Source: a virus. Taken from it: a DNA stretch of 39,336 nucleotides. The position numbers and the translations under genes are program-made. This document shows, one piece after another, positions 31,001-38,545 of this stretch (position 1 is the stretch's first letter; every line of letters starts with the position of its first letter). The DNA lies in IMG/VR virus record IMGVR_UViG_3300032282_004590, positions 1 to 39,336 of that record; one strand, 5' to 3'. The notes under the pieces were generated by a model. The model ran no database searches, had not been told where the DNA came from, and saw nothing but the letters and a program-made list of their open reading frames with translations.

Positions 31001-32247
31001 AGTCTTTGGTAGGAACCCTGCAGCGGTTCCACCACGCCGGTTTTGGTGTCCCCGGATCCCTTGAATTGCGGAACGTCCTTATTGACCACGATGCCGTTGA
31101 TCTCGAGATCGCGCACGGGATGGAGTTGCGGCTCAATAATGGTCGTCGGCTCAGGCGGCGCTTCCGGCGCTTCCGCCTGCTTGGCGAGCGCGACCAGCTG
31201 CTCATCGGGCACCTCAGTGATCGGCGGCGCCGCGGCCGCGGGCGGAACGGGATCCGGATTTGCCGGCTCGGTTTGGTTGCTGGCGGCGGGCGGCGCTTCG
31301 GGAGCCGGCACCCGCGGCGGCAGTCCGGCCCGCTGAGAAAACTCTTGCTCGGCGCTCTGCGCCGGGACAATCGGCGCTTCGGGTGCGGCCGCGTCTGGCG
31401 TCGTTGCAACGGGCTGCTCGGCCGCGGGCGTGACGTTCTTCGGTTCCGGCTTTTCCGACGCGATCTTGTTGCGGACCGCATCGACGAGCTCGGCATCGGT
31501 TCCCTTGAACCCCTTGAACTCAGGCGTCGCACGCACCTGTTTGAGGACGGCCCGGCGAAGGGCCATGCTTTCGGCGGTGCCAGCCGCGGCACCGAAGATG
31601 AATCCCAAGGCGCCGGTCGTCGCCAGCCGGCCGAGATTGACGTCCTTCTCGTCGACCAACTGACCCAAAAGCTCGGCGGCGGTCGAGATTCCAGCTCCTT
31701 GAACACCGCGGCGAACCACATTGGCGGCCATCTTGGCTGTCTGCGGTCCCATTGGAACAGCACCGGCACCAATCGCGCCCAGCAAACGGCCCTCGCCGAC
31801 TTGATCACGCTCGCCACGGAAATACTGACGGGCCTGCACCAAACCTTCGCCAAGACCGGATCCGGCTGCGCCGCCGGCCGACAATCCGACCAAAGCGCCA
31901 GGACCGCTGGGCGCGGTCACGGCACCGCCCAGGATTGATCCTCCGACCGCGGGGATGATCCCGGCGGCCACATCGCCAACGGCCCCGCCTTGGGTCAAAA
32001 GCGCTTTTACAATCGCGCTTCCGCCGGGGACTGCTGGCGCCATGACATCCGAAATCGCCTCGGCGATCGGGGCCCGGGCCTTCTGTTTGGTTTCAACGGC
32101 GAGTTTCGTGGCTTCTTCGTCGCCCAGGTAACCCTGCTGCGCGGCCACGCCGAGCAGCTGATCGTCGGACAATTCATCGACTGCAGGAAAGCCGGCGGCC
32201 AGGAGCGACAGTTCCCGGTCGCTCAGTTCTGAAATTGGCTTCGGCAT
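25054..32247 (-). CDS. Very large polyvalent protein (ParB-like, JAB/RadC-like, HExxH and LPD38-like modules), likely ejected with DNA
   Basis: 2,397 aa, ATG at 32247, one base after the stop of the upstream gene. The N-terminus is helical. A glycine-rich hydrophobic region (about 75-230, GGSILGGAVTAPSGPGALVGLSAGGAAGSGLG) could cross a membrane. A ParB/sulfiredoxin-like nuclease module lies near 370-560 (NGEKEVITGRHRLDLARRTG). A JAB/RadC-like metalloprotease fold lies near 920-1060 with HNHPSGRPDPSRADL (about 1008). A zinc-metallopeptidase HExxH (LAHEIGHLIDYLPDRT) is near 1300. The C-terminal 550 residues begin near ANPIRDLSRSY and match large polyvalent-associated domains of the LPD38 type. 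Such phage proteins are packaged and injected and may counter defences. This gene closes the ejection-protein block. Confidence 0.85.
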   Translation of the reverse strand: MPKPISELSDRELSLLAAGFPAVDELSDDQLLGVAAQQGYLGDEEATKLAVETKQKARAPIAEAISDVMAPAVPGGSAIVKALLTQGGAVGDVAAGIIPAVGGSILGGAVTAPSGPGALVGLSAGGAAGSGLGEGLVQARQYFRGERDQVGEGRLLGAIGAGAVPMGPQTAKMAANVVRRGVQGAGISTAAELLGQLVDEKDVNLGRLATTGALGFIFGAAAGTAESMALRRAVLKQVRATPEFKGFKGTDAELVDAVRNKIASEKPEPKNVTPAAEQPVATTPDAAAPEAPIVPAQSAEQEFSQRAGLPPRVPAPEAPPAASNQTEPANPDPVPPAAAAPPITEVPDEQLVALAKQAEAPEAPPEPTTIIEPQLHPVRDLEINGIVVNKDVPQFKGSGDTKTGVVEPLQGSYQRLGTAPIVVWEKANGEKEVITGRHRLDLARRTGEKTIPAQVVKESDGFTKAMALTFDAESNIRDGQGEIKDYAHYFRINPTYTKEAAQSRGLLRGVKANSGWHLGKDATDGLFSLYANDQIPEGKAVAIARGAPGNVPAQDSGIRAAKTKSAAELELYVRNLGQLTSKAGSGDQLGFAGVDTSFADFEREAAAISKVQADLISQKRDLVLAAQGAARRPEAARKMGLPVDDPAALQARIDQLQGEIERYQAPDAATFNELRRAAGLPVADEPAPEPPAVPPEDPNQGAMFEETNEYAAAHTRYLQLRALEKEGKLTAAGQAELDDVEKGLGQDFLDFYSTEKSGRPTSLGDEETLRKAEMQRRAAAPIKAADLATQVDLFGPTTDNEGQFSLFERTVKSYLNARSVTNPVTRSAVRGIIAGVWERKLARQLELDLATDAALAKAFDAPPAGDTDRGNQSGQFTHNLPRGQIGQTELLGVGRSVAPLPNANVGPQPGGIQLESRLYTQAFLADGFLAHTGRKFKSEAQLISAAQVLRNRNVETFWILPYDRDGRLLTPMALSSRLPNAVDLGADWEKRFQEHRAAVKWTTFDVLHNHPSGRPDPSRADLMFTRAIAEKFPKDFKRHYVINHGSYTVIYPTGDPFMGQVLPGYENKWDPTLAVQGSSPYLGREILKGDDPVRIGYELQVAERNLTVFFFGNRSMIVGTGSVNATDLAHPDFPKHLHELARGVGAVYLIGYYDGNQAVGDVARALQARGVINDLILTNGVGKALRWVNEAPHLDTIYGSQRARATRVAEEGQLPAETPPAPTHYVTSFDKTPVPQPLAQMHLVRPVEMPELVDLVKQLAGEIPKLRNLPRSRGFMRAAGRGMIVLDRRIFTDFAMANQTLAHEIGHLIDYLPDRTLKRGNLLGRLATLREYLAQSLPIDPNSPHSTLTPKERQQLRRQAEKQVGARPEKDEEADLAAWQQEVRKVYSELLQNALEARGLVVSRGRKVEGGADVVGAGDVGTELKNLSFWWRPIAAPDNPGYMNYRDSSVEIYADALSVLFNAPAEFRERAPTAWQMFFNYLDRKPEVKNELIGTWDLLHQGAKAVSAERLGNVRTGFARAEEILLAKAAERDARRNSLRVILERFKQKHFNIYAPIIERARQARAAGANLPWWQDPEFVFDAHPFSENANYRFLDRVQKTVLSPLEDLGIDDATLGDFLFFNRIAHESYLVGDQMAGRGTIANPMGHTPLTARRELLVMRYRMGPAQFEAMEQAARRFQDLALEVIERGHASGIYSDSQLALARVNRYKYATFAVVDFLEQSPHIPAAFKQQRGTLREVANPFLATAIKMLTANKFAELNQAKRVTVQLLTRHFPDEIDLAPVSKIPLANGKLMFRAKAPLPGKRELIVMDKGRPVSWHVDPEISDMFDRSDPASAHAIIGVTNWAFRNIFYPAFITYNPAFQLWANPIRDLSRSYVKLPDGVKRRHWIGEQLRAHRGARARLLNDLEGAELQRRRQLRSLAQRRKLTPEETAERRLLDDRALAIEILVQRGVTTPFESFASNPMQDDVWGKMLADYRLTPGSPEHGAALRKWVGQVPGLGAALDKIEFAGQTAEAMPKMGAYRVLTRELGWTPQQAAYFVRNHVGTPNFTKRGKWTVWDGTVFPFINIFMRGLEADVQQARGKIPGVPIDPRAQKFSYWRRMAERTLAPRLLQALAAAGVLGAGLKKYYDAWSDYDKANYLIMPMGTVHDGSSDFGYKSAGIRIPEDETAKLLGGVVHYLVQAAATGDDPAAKASLSNLVNFSGGMAPGINPVFTLASSWKDYADGVNPRDKLRGNPVLSSTQFQAGSWAALRGMIGYTWDQVGGGNFVRIDPNAKTWQEHLIGGAPVISRAIKITDAGLRERQRTLEATLDTRNAKIRLAMPDNVNRLLGEYYRLNAIQKENRTPVQAGRLAELSYWHSKVWQPNYEMMQDAKPSTWKAQGRAVGDVSKAFEHP

Positions 32248-32248
32248 G

Positions 32249-33439
32249 TTATTTGACGAGCCCGCGGCGTTTCAGTTCTTCGGCGATTTCTTGCGTGGTG
32301 TAGGGCGAAGCCGGTTTGCCCGCCGGCGCCGCGATAGCTGCAGAAGGCTCCACCGCCGGCGCCGGCTGAATTGCAGGCATCCACGGTGACACCGCTTGCG
32401 CTGCCGGGGTGGTCGATTTGCCCGACTTGGCAGCACTGTCCGCTTGCCCTTCCATGTCAGCAAACGGCGGCTTGAAACCCAATTGGCCGGCCAAGTAGTT
32501 CGCCTGATTGCGCACCGCCTGGGTGCGCTGCTTGGCTTCCTCAGCCGATTCTCCGAATCCCGCTTTCGCATCCGGGGTGCCTTCCTGAACTAGCGATTGG
32601 TAGCGCGTGTAGAGCGCCTGCGCGGCCCAGGGATCCAGAGGTTTCACCGTGTCGGCTTTGATCGGCTTTCCGTCACCGTCAAGAATGTCGCTTCCGACCT
32701 TGTAGAGCGTGCTGCCGCCGATCTGGAACGGCACGGCGGTGGGCTGCTCGGATTTGGGCGGCTCCAAATAACGGACGTTTCCTTGGGCGTCGACCAGCCC
32801 CTGCACCGGCCGGCCCGAGGCATCGGTTCCGAAATTGGTCAGACCTTGCGGAACGCGATTTGCGAGGCCCTTGGTTTGAGTCTGCGCCAGATCTCCCAGC
32901 TGCGCGAGCACCTGCGGGGACATGCCCCCCTTCCCCACGTAGGCGCCAATTGCGCCCGCGTAGTTGGGTCCGCGGACTGGATCCGGCAGCGACTTTCCAG
33001 CATCGAGATTGGCGCGGATTGTCGAATAATCGGGGAGCTCCACACGGTTCGGATCGAGGAACGGGGCGGCACTCTGGAGCGCGGCCGCATTGGTGGCCGC
33101 ATCATCGAGTTCCTTCTGGGAGATCCGGCGCTTGAGCTGCTCGTTTTCCACCTGGAGCGCGCGCAATGGTGCTTCGCGTTGGGCCTGTTCGATTTGACCC
33201 GCGAGTGCGATCACCTGGGGAATCGCCTCCTTGGGCGTGTCCTTGTCCAACTGGACACCCAAGCCCGGCGCCATCTTGTTGATCAGCGGGTTGAGCGTTT
33301 CGACGGCTTTGGCCATCTGCTCCTTCTGCTTCCGTTCCTGGGCGCGTTGAATAATGCCATCAGCAAGGCCGGAAATGCCTTGATTGATGCCTTCCAAAAG
33401 CGGCCGCGAATCGTAGGAGATACCAGGTGCGTAGGGCAT
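32249..33439 (-). CDS. Ejection/internal virion protein candidate
   Basis: 396 aa, ATG at 33439, three bases after the upstream stop. It is predicted mostly helical with long coiled-coil-like stretches (IIQRAQERKQKEQMAKAVETLNPL, LQVENEQLKRRISQKELDDAATNAAAL). The C-terminal 70 residues are Pro/Ala/Ser-rich and disordered, ending in a short helix (TTQEIAEELKRRGLVK). It lies between the hendecad-repeat protein and the 2,397-aa protein, the usual place of podoviral ejection proteins. No domain was recognised. Confidence 0.7.
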   Translation of the reverse strand: MPYAPGISYDSRPLLEGINQGISGLADGIIQRAQERKQKEQMAKAVETLNPLINKMAPGLGVQLDKDTPKEAIPQVIALAGQIEQAQREAPLRALQVENEQLKRRISQKELDDAATNAAALQSAAPFLDPNRVELPDYSTIRANLDAGKSLPDPVRGPNYAGAIGAYVGKGGMSPQVLAQLGDLAQTQTKGLANRVPQGLTNFGTDASGRPVQGLVDAQGNVRYLEPPKSEQPTAVPFQIGGSTLYKVGSDILDGDGKPIKADTVKPLDPWAAQALYTRYQSLVQEGTPDAKAGFGESAEEAKQRTQAVRNQANYLAGQLGFKPPFADMEGQADSAAKSGKSTTPAAQAVSPWMPAIQPAPAVEPSAAIAAPAGKPASPYTTQEIAEELKRRGLVK

Positions 33440-33442
33440 GGT

Positions 33443-35029
33443 TCAGGCGATTTGAGGGTTGAGTGCGAGCACGGCGTCAAAGAGCGCTTTGATCTCCGAC
33501 CTGTAGGCGGAATCAACTCGAGCACGGGCGGCGGCTTTCCGGCCATTGACGGCATAGGCCGCGAGCAAGTGCGCGGGCGCCTTTGCCAGCATCCATTTGC
33601 GCACGGCCAACCACCGGGAATCATCGCGGCCATAGACCGCACGCGCGAGCCAGCAGAACATGCCAGCTGCAATGCCCGCACCGCCGAGTTTGCCCGCGGT
33701 GCCGATGAGTCCACCCAGCAGCGCGGTGTTGTTGTTGGCATTGGCAATGCCCGCGGCCGCCGAACCGTTGTAATTCGTGTTGTAGAGATCGGACGCGTAG
33801 GCGTTGTAAGGATCAAACATGCCGCGGGTGGTGGCCGCGCTGGCGCCGGCGGTTCCAGTGGCATTGCCGAACAGATTCGCATTGCTGCCTGCGTTCGAGG
33901 ACGAGCGGCCGAGCACGCCCTGGAACGGATCCGAAAACGTGGAGAGGCGCGCCTGGGTGGCCGACAGTTGCCGGCTGAACTCCTCCCCGCGGCGGGCGGC
34001 CTCGAGTTGGGCAGCACGATCGAGGGCGGCGCGGTCGGCATCGGTGCGGGAGGCGTTGAATCCGGCCGCATTGAGGCCCATCTGCGAATTGAACTGCTGC
34101 GAGGCCAAACTGTTGGTCGAGTTGAACTGATCGGCGCCAAGACGGTTTCCCACGTTGAACTGGTCCGCGGCAAGGCGGTTTCCCACGTTGAACTGATCGA
34201 TGCCAGAACGGAACGAATCCTTGGCCAGTCCGTAGGAACGGTCGGCGGCTTGGCCGGACCGAAGCGCGGAATTAACTCCGGTGGCGAAGGTACGGCGGGA
34301 GTCGAGCCGCGCCTGGCGTGCTTGGGCAGTATTGAGCACTTCGTCAGCAAGGGCGGCATTGGAGTAGCCACGGCCGCGGGAGTCGGCGGCCGCGCGCGAC
34401 TGAACGCGCACGAGCCGGGCCTCGTCGGCACTGAGTTGGTCGCCTTGCCCAAGATCAGACAGAGCTTGGGTCTGGAGCGCGGATTCGATCGCGCTGGGCC
34501 CGTCCGGGTTGGTCATGGAGTTACTGACAGCTCCAGGTTGCACGCGGCCGGCGCGAACTCCGGTGAAATTCACATCCCGCGCGGTAAAGCGTGGCGAGCT
34601 TTGCATGGCTGCCGCACCAAATGCGTTTTCAGCCGCGCCGGGCGTGATGCCACCGGCCGCGGCCGCATCGAGCGCATCGAGGTTGCCGAACAGTTCCGGA
34701 TTTGCTGCGCGTTGGGCGGCCGTAACAGCGCCGCTCATGCTCTGGACGTCCGCAATGTCCGCTTTGCGCTGCGCCGTGTTCGCCTCCTGGGATTGGGTGG
34801 CCGCCTCGTCGGTCAGGCGCCGATTGATGTCCGACAGATTTCCGGTGAAGTCCGGGCCAAAAAGCGACTGGCCGAGCACCGAGACGTCGGTGGCGGCGTA
34901 GCCCGGCGCCGTCGCCTGGTAGGCGGCGAGCTGCTCCGGCGCCAATCTGATTTGGGTTGCAAGCGTGTCCTGCGTCTCTTGGGCGAGATTACGCGGAGCA
35001 GGAGCGTCGACGTGGGTATTAAAGCACAT
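33443..35029 (-). CDS. Ejection/tail-associated protein with 11-residue repeats
   Basis: 528 aa, ATG at 35029. The centre carries five 11-residue units in a row (DQFNVGNRLAA, DQFNVGNRLGA, DQFNSTNSLAS, QQFNSQMGLNA, AGFNASRTDA). The DNA repeats too: a 20-bp sequence occurs at 34143-34162 and 34176-34195. Such hendecads form right-handed coiled coils. A Gly/Ala-rich hydrophobic stretch (LLGGLIGTAGKLGGAGIAAGM) is followed by the C-terminal motif CWLARAVYGRDDSRWLAVRKWMLAKAPAHLLAAYAVNG, a pattern I recall from the ends of many phage tail or ejection proteins. It probably forms part of the DNA-ejection channel. Confidence 0.7.
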   Translation of the reverse strand: MCFNTHVDAPAPRNLAQETQDTLATQIRLAPEQLAAYQATAPGYAATDVSVLGQSLFGPDFTGNLSDINRRLTDEAATQSQEANTAQRKADIADVQSMSGAVTAAQRAANPELFGNLDALDAAAAGGITPGAAENAFGAAAMQSSPRFTARDVNFTGVRAGRVQPGAVSNSMTNPDGPSAIESALQTQALSDLGQGDQLSADEARLVRVQSRAAADSRGRGYSNAALADEVLNTAQARQARLDSRRTFATGVNSALRSGQAADRSYGLAKDSFRSGIDQFNVGNRLAADQFNVGNRLGADQFNSTNSLASQQFNSQMGLNAAGFNASRTDADRAALDRAAQLEAARRGEEFSRQLSATQARLSTFSDPFQGVLGRSSSNAGSNANLFGNATGTAGASAATTRGMFDPYNAYASDLYNTNYNGSAAAGIANANNNTALLGGLIGTAGKLGGAGIAAGMFCWLARAVYGRDDSRWLAVRKWMLAKAPAHLLAAYAVNGRKAAARARVDSAYRSEIKALFDAVLALNPQIA

Positions 35030-35031
35030 GG

Positions 35032-35397
35032 TTAAGCCTCCAAGGAACGGTGGAACAGGTGGGCATTGCCCCCAAGGTCAGTGAATCCGGCCTTGGGCAA
35101 GAGTGGGAAAAAGGGTGACGTTTCCTGACACGGCATCACGTAGTAACCGGCGCCGCGGTCGCGCAGGATCGCCTCGGCTTGGGACAGCATCGCCAGACTG
35201 TCGCGCACGCCGGCCTTTTGGCTGTCCATCCAGACATGCACGACGGGCAGCGCGAGGATTGAGACGTAGCCGATCACCGCACCGTCGCGCATGACGGCGT
35301 GCGTGGGCGCCAGCACGGCATGATTGTCCGCATGGGCGGCTTCGGTCACCGCCTGCTTTTGATCCGGCGACGTGATGCGATGGAGGGTCAGGCTCAT
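35032..35397 (-). CDS. GNAT-like acetyltransferase
   Basis: 121 aa, ATG at 35397; its first base is shared with the stop codon of the fibre-like gene (TGATG). It has the shape of a short GNAT fold: MSLTLHRITSPDQKQAVTEA at the start, a central strand GAVIGYVSILALPVVHVWM, a helix (SQAEAILRDRG), and the C-terminal YYVMPCQETSPFFPLLPKAGFTDLGGNAHLFHRSL, where 'AGF' precedes the last strand as in GNAT enzymes. Such small proteins occur in many phage structural operons, with unknown substrate. Confidence 0.7.
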   Translation of the reverse strand: MSLTLHRITSPDQKQAVTEAAHADNHAVLAPTHAVMRDGAVIGYVSILALPVVHVWMDSQKAGVRDSLAMLSQAEAILRDRGAGYYVMPCQETSPFFPLLPKAGFTDLGGNAHLFHRSLEA

Positions 35398-35894
35398 CAG
35401 AGTTGGCTTGCGATCACGTCCGCTGTGGTGGTCCCGATGGCGTAAAGCTCAAAGCGCAGCACCGCACCACTTGCCAACGTGGTCGGGAGCGTTGTTCCAA
35501 CAGCCTGTGTCCATGCTGGCCACGCCAACGTGATCGACGCACCGCCACCTTTGGAGTTTTTCAGGACGAATGTTGCCCTCATTCCTTTTGCCGCCGCGGA
35601 AATCGAAAACGTGGCGTTGTCCGTGAGGTTAAGATAGGCACCGCTTTGATTGCTGAGCACCAAGGGAATTGAACCGCTGACCGGATAACCTTCTTCGAGA
35701 TTGTCGGTTAACCGATCAACCGTGAGCACACTTAAATTGGCATTTCCGCCCACGATATTTACCTCGTCGTTGTTCTGCGTGGCCATCGTTCCGAGGCCGT
35801 CGACGGTGGCATCATCGAAAGCGTCGTTGATCTTGGTCGGCGTGATCTTCTCCGAGTCAACGAAGGTGTGGCCCTTGGAAATTGTGACAGACAT
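35397..35894 (-). CDS. Tail-fibre-like / minor structural protein
   Basis: 165 aa, ATG at 35894. It opens with MSVTISKGHTFVDSEKITPTKINDAFDD, a start typical of short phage fibre proteins that begin with a baseplate or tail-binding segment. The rest is beta-rich with small residues (VNIVGGNANLSVLTVDRLTDN, GSIPLVLSNQSGAYLNLTDNATFSISAAAKG). It lies next to the tail nozzle-like gene. A role in adsorption is inferred. Confidence 0.75.
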   Translation of the reverse strand: MSVTISKGHTFVDSEKITPTKINDAFDDATVDGLGTMATQNNDEVNIVGGNANLSVLTVDRLTDNLEEGYPVSGSIPLVLSNQSGAYLNLTDNATFSISAAAKGMRATFVLKNSKGGGASITLAWPAWTQAVGTTLPTTLASGAVLRFELYAIGTTTADVIASQL

Positions 35895-35912
35895 GGCAGT
35901 AGGTTGGTTGGA

Positions 35913-37979
35913 TTAGGTTTCGCGTTGGTAGCCGCGGTCGCGCGGGCCGGAGAACTCACACTCGACGGCGCTGATTTCGGCTCGGGCAGTGAGGGTAAAA
36001 CGAAGCTGCGCGCCGGAACCGTTGAGGCCGGCATACACCGGATAGCGGCCATCCTCGGCGGCCGCCTCGTCGATCGTCACCTCGTCGCCCGTTGCGTCCG
36101 GATTCTGGGTCGCCGCCTGGGCGGTCACCACGGCATCGGCCGGCACGGTGGCGTGCGCGAACATGCGGCGGCACCGCTTTACTTCGCGGGTTCCGGCCCC
36201 GAAGTAGCGCGTGCGGCCCTCGGCGGCCACGTCATAGTCCTGCTGCGCGCTGGTGTTTCCAAACGTGTCGACGGCGTTCTCCTCGAGCAAATAGAGGAAG
36301 CCGTTGGTGGTGCTGGCAAACAGGCGCTTCTCCGAGGAGTAGTCCATGATGTGCCAGTCCTCGACGTCGAAACCGGATGGGTATTCGTCCTGGGTTTCCC
36401 ACCGGTCATTGATGAAATTGAAAAGCAGGATGATCTTGTTGAGACCCTCGGAGTCGGGCAGCGCGAAATAGGCCCGATTGTTCCATACTCGGGCGGTGGC
36501 ATGTTGGATTTCCGCCCAATTGACGGTCGCAAGAATGTCCTGCACGTCGGCCGAAAGCGGCACCCGCTGGGGAATGAGGGATAGCTCCCCCGTCACCTGC
36601 ACGCGGTGGATTGCGCGGTCGCCCACAAAGAGAATTTGGTCGCCCCACTGGCAGATCGTTCGGCGGGCGGCGCATCCCACGTCACGACTGATTTCCTCGG
36701 CCGCGGCCACGCTGAGATCCGCCAGGAGGAGCCGATGAAGGCTGCGCCGGCAAAGCACAAAGACGACGTTCTGCTGCGCGTTGCAGGCTCCCACGATCTT
36801 GTCGAAACTGCCATAACGCAGGCGGAACTCGTTATACTGGAGATCGAGGCTGTCCTCGTCGAACGGGTCAGAAATCACAATCTGGTCGGCCTTGAACGGG
36901 ACGATCAGCCGGCTCCCGGCATCGAGGCCCCAGGGCACCGGCGGAATGTGGATCAGGGTGCCGGTGGTGGTGGAGTTTGCGCCGGTGGTGACGGACGCGA
37001 AATCGTTGGCCAGGTTGCCATCCCAAACCAGCGGGCGCTTGCACTTGCAGACCGTGGCGCCATCGAGCACCGCGGGCGTGGAGAGGCCGCTGTTGACGGT
37101 ATAGGTAAAGGTCGTGCTGGTTGGCGCTGATGCCACCTGCACAATGCCGCAGTATCCCAGCGGGGTCGCGTCCTTGATGAATACCCAATCGCCTGTCGAG
37201 AGACCGTGGGCAGCGGCTGTGGTGGCAGTGGCGGTGGTCGATGATCGCGTGATCGACGAAATCGAAAACTCGGCGGCCGTCTTGTAGCCTCGGAAAAGAA
37301 ACACGCGGCCATTCCAGTAATGGAGCGAAGCCTCGTCGGTGCTTTCGACGAACTCGTTGGCCGGATAGTCGATCGCGACCGAGGAAGCCCCTGGCCGAAC
37401 GGCCCATGCCTTTGACGTGCTGGCAAGGATCACGTACTCCGTGCGGTCGGTGTCATTCGTCGCGAACTGGCAGGAGCACCGCACAATGTCGTCGTATTCG
37501 TCAAACAGCGTCGGCCCGCTTGCCGCGTAGATCGTGCCGGTGGCCGGACTGGCGGGCGACCCGCTCACCGAATACGTGAAGGTGTTGGCGCCGGTGACGG
37601 TGATCGTGGTGATCTTGTTGTATTCCGATTGGGCTGCGCCGCGGATTTCCACCTCTTGCCCGGTCGTCCAGCCATGCGCCGATGGCGTCGTGGCGGTCGC
37701 GGTCCCAACCGAACGCGTGAGGGAGGACAGCACGAACTCCTTACCAAGGTAGAAATCGAGCAGGACCGGCGGATTGCTGAGGGTGATGTCCGTTGAAACC
37801 GGCTCGAGGCCGGCCCGGGCTTTCAGCCGGAGATTGTCCATGCGCAGATTCTTGCTCAGCTCGAGCAGACCGGGCGGCAGCGCTTGGCTCTGGCGATTGC
37901 TGACAAATCCCAAAAAGCCGTTGTCACCGTCCTGGAGAGGGCGGTCCGCGAGCTGCTGCTGTTGGGAATAGCGGGCCAT
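35913..37979 (-). CDS. Tail tubular B-like / nozzle protein with beta repeats
   Basis: 688 aa from the ATG at 37979, two bases after the upstream stop. The N-terminal part NRQSQALPPGLLELSKNLRMDNLRLKARAGLEPV is typical of T7 gp12-like tail nozzle proteins. Two similar beta modules follow: SLTRSVGTATATTPSAHGWTTGQEVEI and SISSITRSSTTATATTAAAHGLSTGDWVFI (about residues 85-155 and 235-305). They recall an E1 FCCH-like repeat found in phage tail proteins. The rest is a beta-propeller-like body (CRRSLHRLLLADLSVAAAEEIS, NRAYFALPDSEGLNKIILLFNFINDRWE). It forms the distal part of a short tail. Confidence 0.78.
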   Translation of the reverse strand: MARYSQQQQLADRPLQDGDNGFLGFVSNRQSQALPPGLLELSKNLRMDNLRLKARAGLEPVSTDITLSNPPVLLDFYLGKEFVLSSLTRSVGTATATTPSAHGWTTGQEVEIRGAAQSEYNKITTITVTGANTFTYSVSGSPASPATGTIYAASGPTLFDEYDDIVRCSCQFATNDTDRTEYVILASTSKAWAVRPGASSVAIDYPANEFVESTDEASLHYWNGRVFLFRGYKTAAEFSISSITRSSTTATATTAAAHGLSTGDWVFIKDATPLGYCGIVQVASAPTSTTFTYTVNSGLSTPAVLDGATVCKCKRPLVWDGNLANDFASVTTGANSTTTGTLIHIPPVPWGLDAGSRLIVPFKADQIVISDPFDEDSLDLQYNEFRLRYGSFDKIVGACNAQQNVVFVLCRRSLHRLLLADLSVAAAEEISRDVGCAARRTICQWGDQILFVGDRAIHRVQVTGELSLIPQRVPLSADVQDILATVNWAEIQHATARVWNNRAYFALPDSEGLNKIILLFNFINDRWETQDEYPSGFDVEDWHIMDYSSEKRLFASTTNGFLYLLEENAVDTFGNTSAQQDYDVAAEGRTRYFGAGTREVKRCRRMFAHATVPADAVVTAQAATQNPDATGDEVTIDEAAAEDGRYPVYAGLNGSGAQLRFTLTARAEISAVECEFSGPRDRGYQRET

Positions 37980-37981
37980 GA

Positions 37982-38545
37982 TCAGCGGCGATTGAGGCGG
38001 CGCTTGGCCCAAACATAGACTTTCGAGGCGAAGCTGAGCAGGTACTGGCGCCGATAGGCCACGCCGGGAGCAACCGCCGGCCAATCGGCATCGCCGCAAC
38101 GGATCCGGAGCGGCTTGCCGTCGTCGCGCCGGCAGTTGGGCCCGATCACGGTGCCGCGCACCCGCTCGAATGATTGGTCGGAATAGTCGCCCAGGAACAC
38201 GTCGCTGTGGCCCTGCGGCCGCACGAGCAGCACGTCGTCGAACCGATTGTTATTGCTGCCGCCCTTGACGTAGATGGCGCACTGGCGGCCACCCTCGACG
38301 ATGGCCCGGACAAACCGGTTTCCGCTGGCGCCGTTGTTGATGTCGATGGCGTTTTCGTGGTTGGACCCCTGGCTCACGATCACCAGGTCGGAAAATGTCA
38401 TGCCGCATGTTCGCGAGAGCTTGAGGAGGTCGTCGTATTCGCCGGGATTCAGGCCGTCGCTGGCCGGATCCACCGTCAGACGCTCGATCGTGCGGCCGCT
38501 GTCAGCCGCCGTGAACGACATGAAATTGTGGTCCGGTTTGCTCAC
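37982..38545 (-). CDS. Right-handed beta-helix protein
   Basis: 187 aa from GTG at 38545, which overlaps the stop of the upstream gene (GTGA) and has GGAAG upstream. Longer in-frame extensions lie inside that gene. The repeated pattern of short strands with Asn/Gly turns (FSDLVIVSQGSNHENAIDINNGASGNRFVRAIVEGGRQCAIYVKGGSNNNRFDDVLLVRPQG) is that of a parallel beta-helix (pectate-lyase-like). The end is basic (WAKRRLNRR). Such proteins bind or cut polysaccharides on phage tails, but no catalytic set is visible. Confidence 0.72.
   Translation of the reverse strand: MSKPDHNFMSFTAADSGRTIERLTVDPASDGLNPGEYDDLLKLSRTCGMTFSDLVIVSQGSNHENAIDINNGASGNRFVRAIVEGGRQCAIYVKGGSNNNRFDDVLLVRPQGHSDVFLGDYSDQSFERVRGTVIGPNCRRDDGKPLRIRCGDADWPAVAPGVAYRRQYLLSFASKVYVWAKRRLNRR

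Noticed and set aside
32597-35035. A long plus-strand open frame (812 codons) opposite two structural genes
   Set aside because: Its translation is rich in Arg, Gly, His and Val with low-complexity repeats, typical of the antisense of GC-rich genes. The minus-strand genes have overlapping starts and clear repeats. Similar long antisense frames lie at 5762-7537, 10844-12061, 14936-16549 and 19279-21117.
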